A stretch of DNA of 64,000 nucleotides, from assembly GCA_034433795.1 (NCBI GenBank), contig DAOUAE010000008.1:62001-126000 (forward strand), in the 5' to 3' direction. The DNA comes from DAOUAE01 sp034433795 (GTDB taxonomy: Bacteria; Chloroflexota; UBA6077; FW602-bin22; DAOUAE01). Shown piece after piece: positions 61,690 through 64,000 of this stretch (its first letter is position 1; the number at the start of each line of letters is the position of its first letter). A program made the translations under genes and the position numbers. Below the pieces are notes generated by a model. That model was not told the origin of the DNA and did no database searches. It was given only the letters and a program-made list of their open reading frames with translations.

Positions 61690-63279
61690 TCAGGGCCCCA
61701 CCAGAATGACCTGACCCTCGCGCAGCCCGCGCAGGACCTCGACGACCTCGTCGGCGGCGATCCCGATCTCGATGGTCTGCGCCCGGCGGATGTTGCCCTC
61801 CATATACTCGACGAAGCGCCGGTTGCCCACCGTCTTCACCGCCCGGGCCGGGATGAGGAGAGCGTCGGGCTTCTCCCGGACCAGGATCGTCCCCCGAGCC
61901 AGCATCCCCACCTGCACCTTCCCGGCCGTCTCCGCTGGCCAGGCGACGGCGATCCGGATCGACCGGTCGGAGGCCGAGCCCTCGGGGACGCTGGCCACCG
62001 TCCCGCTCAGGGTCTGGCCTGGCAGGGTGTCGAGGGTGAGCGTCACCTTCTGGCCGACCGCCACCCGCTGGAGATCGCTCTCGGTCAGGTCGGTCCGCAC
62101 CTCCAGGGCGTTCGGGTCAGCCAGGGTGATCACCGGCTGGCTGGCCTGGACCTGGTCGCCGACTTTCAGCCTCAGACTGAGGATGCGCCCGCTGAACGGG
62201 GCCACCAGTTTGAGGGCGGCGATCTTCTCCTGCACCTCGGCCACCGCCACCCGCGCCTGGTCGACCTGGGCGGCCAGGAGTTTGATCTCCAGATCGGCGG
62301 CGCTCTCCGGCGTCCGTTTCTTCTGCTCGTACTCGGCCTGGGCCTTCTCCAGGGCCAGCCGGGCGGCCTGGACCGCCAGTTCGGCGCTTTTGACCGCCGC
62401 GTCGCGCGGGCGCTGGCGGGCGGCCTCAAGGTCCGCCCGCGCCCGAGCCAGATCGGCTTCGGCTCGGGCCACCGCCTCGTCAGCCTGGCGGAGGGCCAGC
62501 TGGGCCTGGGCGCGGGCGGTGTCCAGCCGTTCTTTGGCCGCCAGCAGGTTGCTCCAGGCGAGGTCGACGTCGCGCTGGCTGGCCTCGCCCTTCCGGAAGC
62601 GCTCCAGCACCTGCCCGTAGTTGACCTCGTACCAGTTGTGCTCGTACTCGCGCTCGCGGACGTTCCTGGCAACGACCTCGCTCTTCTGGGTGATGAGACG
62701 CTGGAGCCGGGCCGTCTCCAGTTTGGCCTCGGCCTCGCGGACCGCCTGCTCGGCCTGGGCCACCGGATCAGGGGCGGCGCGCGCCCTGGCCAGCTCCTCC
62801 TCGGCTTTGGCCAGCTGGGCCTGAGCCTGCAGGACCGCCAGTTCGGCGGCCTTGAGGTCCAGCGCCCGCCGCGTCGCGGTGTCGCCGGCTCCGGCCCGGG
62901 CCTGATCCAGTTTGATCTGGGCCAGCTGCAGGTTCACCTGCGCCTGCTCCAGCCGGACGGGGAGGTCGCCCGGCTCCAGCTCGGCCAGGACCTCGCCCTC
63001 CATGACCATCTGGCCGGTCTGCACATGGACGCGGGCGACCGTCCCATTGGTGCGGAAGGCGAGATCGGCCTGTCGCTGGGCGCTGACCCGGCCGAGGAAA
63101 CGGATGGTCTCGCTGATGCTCCCGCGCTGGACCACCGCCGTGGCCCGGGGAGCCGGGGTGAGGGCCAGAGCCGGCCGGGGCGTGGGAGCGGCCTCGCGGG
63201 CCCCAAGAGCGCAGCCCAGGAGCAGGACCATCCCCAGTCCAGCGGCCAGCCAGACGGCACCGACCGTCCTGCACCCCAT
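61690..63279 (-). CDS. HlyD/MacA-like efflux adaptor lipoprotein with long coiled coil
   Basis: A 529-residue adaptor with a hydrophobic leader and lipobox LLGC, then a Pro/Thr tether. GTVARVHVQTGQMVMEGEVLAELEPGDLP is the first lipoyl half, about 240 residues of Ala/Glu/Gln/Arg coiled coil follow, and LVAPFSGRILSLRLKVGDQV is the second half. A beta-barrel and membrane-proximal domain close it. Similar to the adaptor at 32-34 kb. It partners the FtsX-type permease encoded next, 2 bp downstream, as in MacAB-like export. Confidence 0.87.
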   Translation of the reverse strand: MGCRTVGAVWLAAGLGMVLLLGCALGAREAAPTPRPALALTPAPRATAVVQRGSISETIRFLGRVSAQRQADLAFRTNGTVARVHVQTGQMVMEGEVLAELEPGDLPVRLEQAQVNLQLAQIKLDQARAGAGDTATRRALDLKAAELAVLQAQAQLAKAEEELARARAAPDPVAQAEQAVREAEAKLETARLQRLITQKSEVVARNVREREYEHNWYEVNYGQVLERFRKGEASQRDVDLAWSNLLAAKERLDTARAQAQLALRQADEAVARAEADLARARADLEAARQRPRDAAVKSAELAVQAARLALEKAQAEYEQKKRTPESAADLEIKLLAAQVDQARVAVAEVQEKIAALKLVAPFSGRILSLRLKVGDQVQASQPVITLADPNALEVRTDLTESDLQRVAVGQKVTLTLDTLPGQTLSGTVASVPEGSASDRSIRIAVAWPAETAGKVQVGMLARGTILVREKPDALLIPARAVKTVGNRRFVEYMEGNIRRAQTIEIGIAADEVVEVLRGLREGQVILVGP

Positions 63280-63294
63280 CGTCCCTCACCTCCG

Positions 63295-63999
63295 TCAGCT
63301 GTTCAGGGCGGCCTCCAGCGCGGCGGCCGCCTCCTGGGCGATCTCCTCGGGCTTTCTGGTCCCCTCGAACAGCGGTTGGAGGAGGCGCTGGAAGACCTGC
63401 GCCCCCAGACGGGACTGGACGGACGGCGGCAGGGCCCGGGCGGACTCCAGCGCCCGGCCGAGCACCTGGCCCTCGTCGGGCGTGAACGGGGCGGCCGGGC
63501 GCTGGAGGGCGGTCTGGAGGGCCGGCCGGGAGGCGGGGAGCGGCACCTCTTTCCCCAGCTCGCCGGCCAGCGCGGCCAGCACCTGGAACGCCGCACGCGG
63601 GTCGGCCGCCCGCGCGGTGAGAGCCAGAACGCCTGAGACCGCCAGGGCGCTGGCCGGAACCCGGCCTCGGGGCGGTTCGGCCAGTCGGAGCGGCCAGTCC
63701 TGGACGCCGGGCGGCCGCCACCAGCCGCCGTAGAGCCCGCCGGTTATGACAAAATCCATGGCCACCCGCTGGCCCCCCGGCCCCATGAGCGGCGGCGCCT
63801 CGCCCGGTCCGACCGGCCCGACCACGACCCGGACCGGGGGCGGGGCGCCGGGGGCGCCCCGCGCGCTCAGCTGGGGCCGCGCCACCACCTTGTGCGTGTG
63901 GATGAGGTCGTAGAGAAAGCGCAGCGTCTCCAGGGCTGGCCCCTCGGTCAGAAGCACCCGGCGCCCGTCGGGGCTGACGAGGTCGCCGCCGTTCTGCCA
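63295..63999 (-). CDS. Sugar ABC transporter substrate-binding protein, C-terminal part (partial)
   Basis: The gene runs off the right edge; 234 codons are present. Reading in from 63999 the frame shows WQNGGDLVSPDGRRVLLTEGPALETLRFLYDLIHTHKV, typical of the second lobe of family 1 sugar-binding proteins. The later GPGGQRVAMDFVITGGLYGGWW and ALAVSGVLALTA match the domain that closes on the ligand. No signal peptide can be seen because the start is outside. It precedes the adaptor and permease genes by 15 bp, an unusual neighbour for an importer component. Confidence 0.72.
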   Translation of the reverse strand, partial: WQNGGDLVSPDGRRVLLTEGPALETLRFLYDLIHTHKVVARPQLSARGAPGAPPPVRVVVGPVGPGEAPPLMGPGGQRVAMDFVITGGLYGGWWRPPGVQDWPLRLAEPPRGRVPASALAVSGVLALTARAADPRAAFQVLAALAGELGKEVPLPASRPALQTALQRPAAPFTPDEGQVLGRALESARALPPSVQSRLGAQVFQRLLQPLFEGTRKPEEIAQEAAAALEAALNS

Positions 64000-64000
64000 G

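Overview
The window is GC-rich (roughly two-thirds G+C) bacterial chromosome, densely coding, with many ATGA/GTGA/TGATG gene overlaps. Several traits point to a Chloroflexota bacterium, perhaps near Thermomicrobia: sugar-binding lipoproteins with Thr/Pro linkers and Tat-like signals, a MurE lacking the meso-diaminopimelate motif beside a FemAB-type enzyme, and HlyD-like lipoproteins with very long coiled coils. This placement is an inference; no rRNA gene is present. TGA is a normal stop here. Many units start with TTGACA-17-TATGAT-type sigma-70 promoters.

Layout. 0-2 kb: end of a LivF-type ATPase, a TIM-barrel sugar isomerase/epimerase and a PIG-L deacetylase. 2-6.3 kb (minus): MoxR ATPase, DUF58 protein and transglutaminase operon. 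6.3-10.9 kb: secA, prs and a histidine phosphatase. 11-20.4 kb: two carbohydrate ABC importers without ATPase genes, flanking a zinc polyol-type dehydrogenase and an FGGY kinase. 20.7-25 kb: an orphan receiver-like mini-protein and a class I ribonucleotide reductase operon (nrdA-nrdB) behind a cobalamin riboswitch and intrinsic terminator. 25-29 kb: a VTT/DedA-type gene broken by an in-frame TGA, an alpha/beta hydrolase, murE and a FemAB-type enzyme. 29-32 kb: RNase H-fold nuclease, YbaK-like deacylase, TPP enzyme.

32-41.4 kb: an efflux-type adaptor lipoprotein, then a polysaccharide block (Wzz-like protein, tyrosine kinase, PHP phosphatase, RmlA, HAD phosphatase, RmlB, MFS transporter, family 9 glycosyltransferase). 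41.4-46.8 kb: dnaJ-prmA-rsmE-HIT and a split transketolase. 46.8-52.4 kb: PfkB kinase, a signal-less binding-protein homologue, queF, fabF and a second TPP enzyme. 52.6-53 kb: a 32-residue bS22/mS38-like ribosomal protein and a small membrane protein, closed by a good terminator. 53-57.7 kb: an inositol catabolism operon, iolD-iolE-iolG-iolB. 57.7-58.9 kb: a tyrosine recombinase with a dif-like 11-6-11 palindrome and a second perfect palindrome. 58.9-64 kb (minus): a FtsX-type permease, HlyD-like adaptor and partial sugar-binding protein.

The most notable points are: (1) a coenzyme B12 riboswitch with terminator controlling a B12-independent RNR whose R2 subunit carries the class Ic signature (Phe at the radical-Tyr position, Glu as first metal ligand) and whose R1 lacks an ATP-cone; (2) the dif-like site next to its probable recombinase, with a second palindrome 41 bp away centre to centre; (3) a tiny ribosomal protein gene; (4) a conserved membrane protein gene interrupted by a single in-frame TGA.
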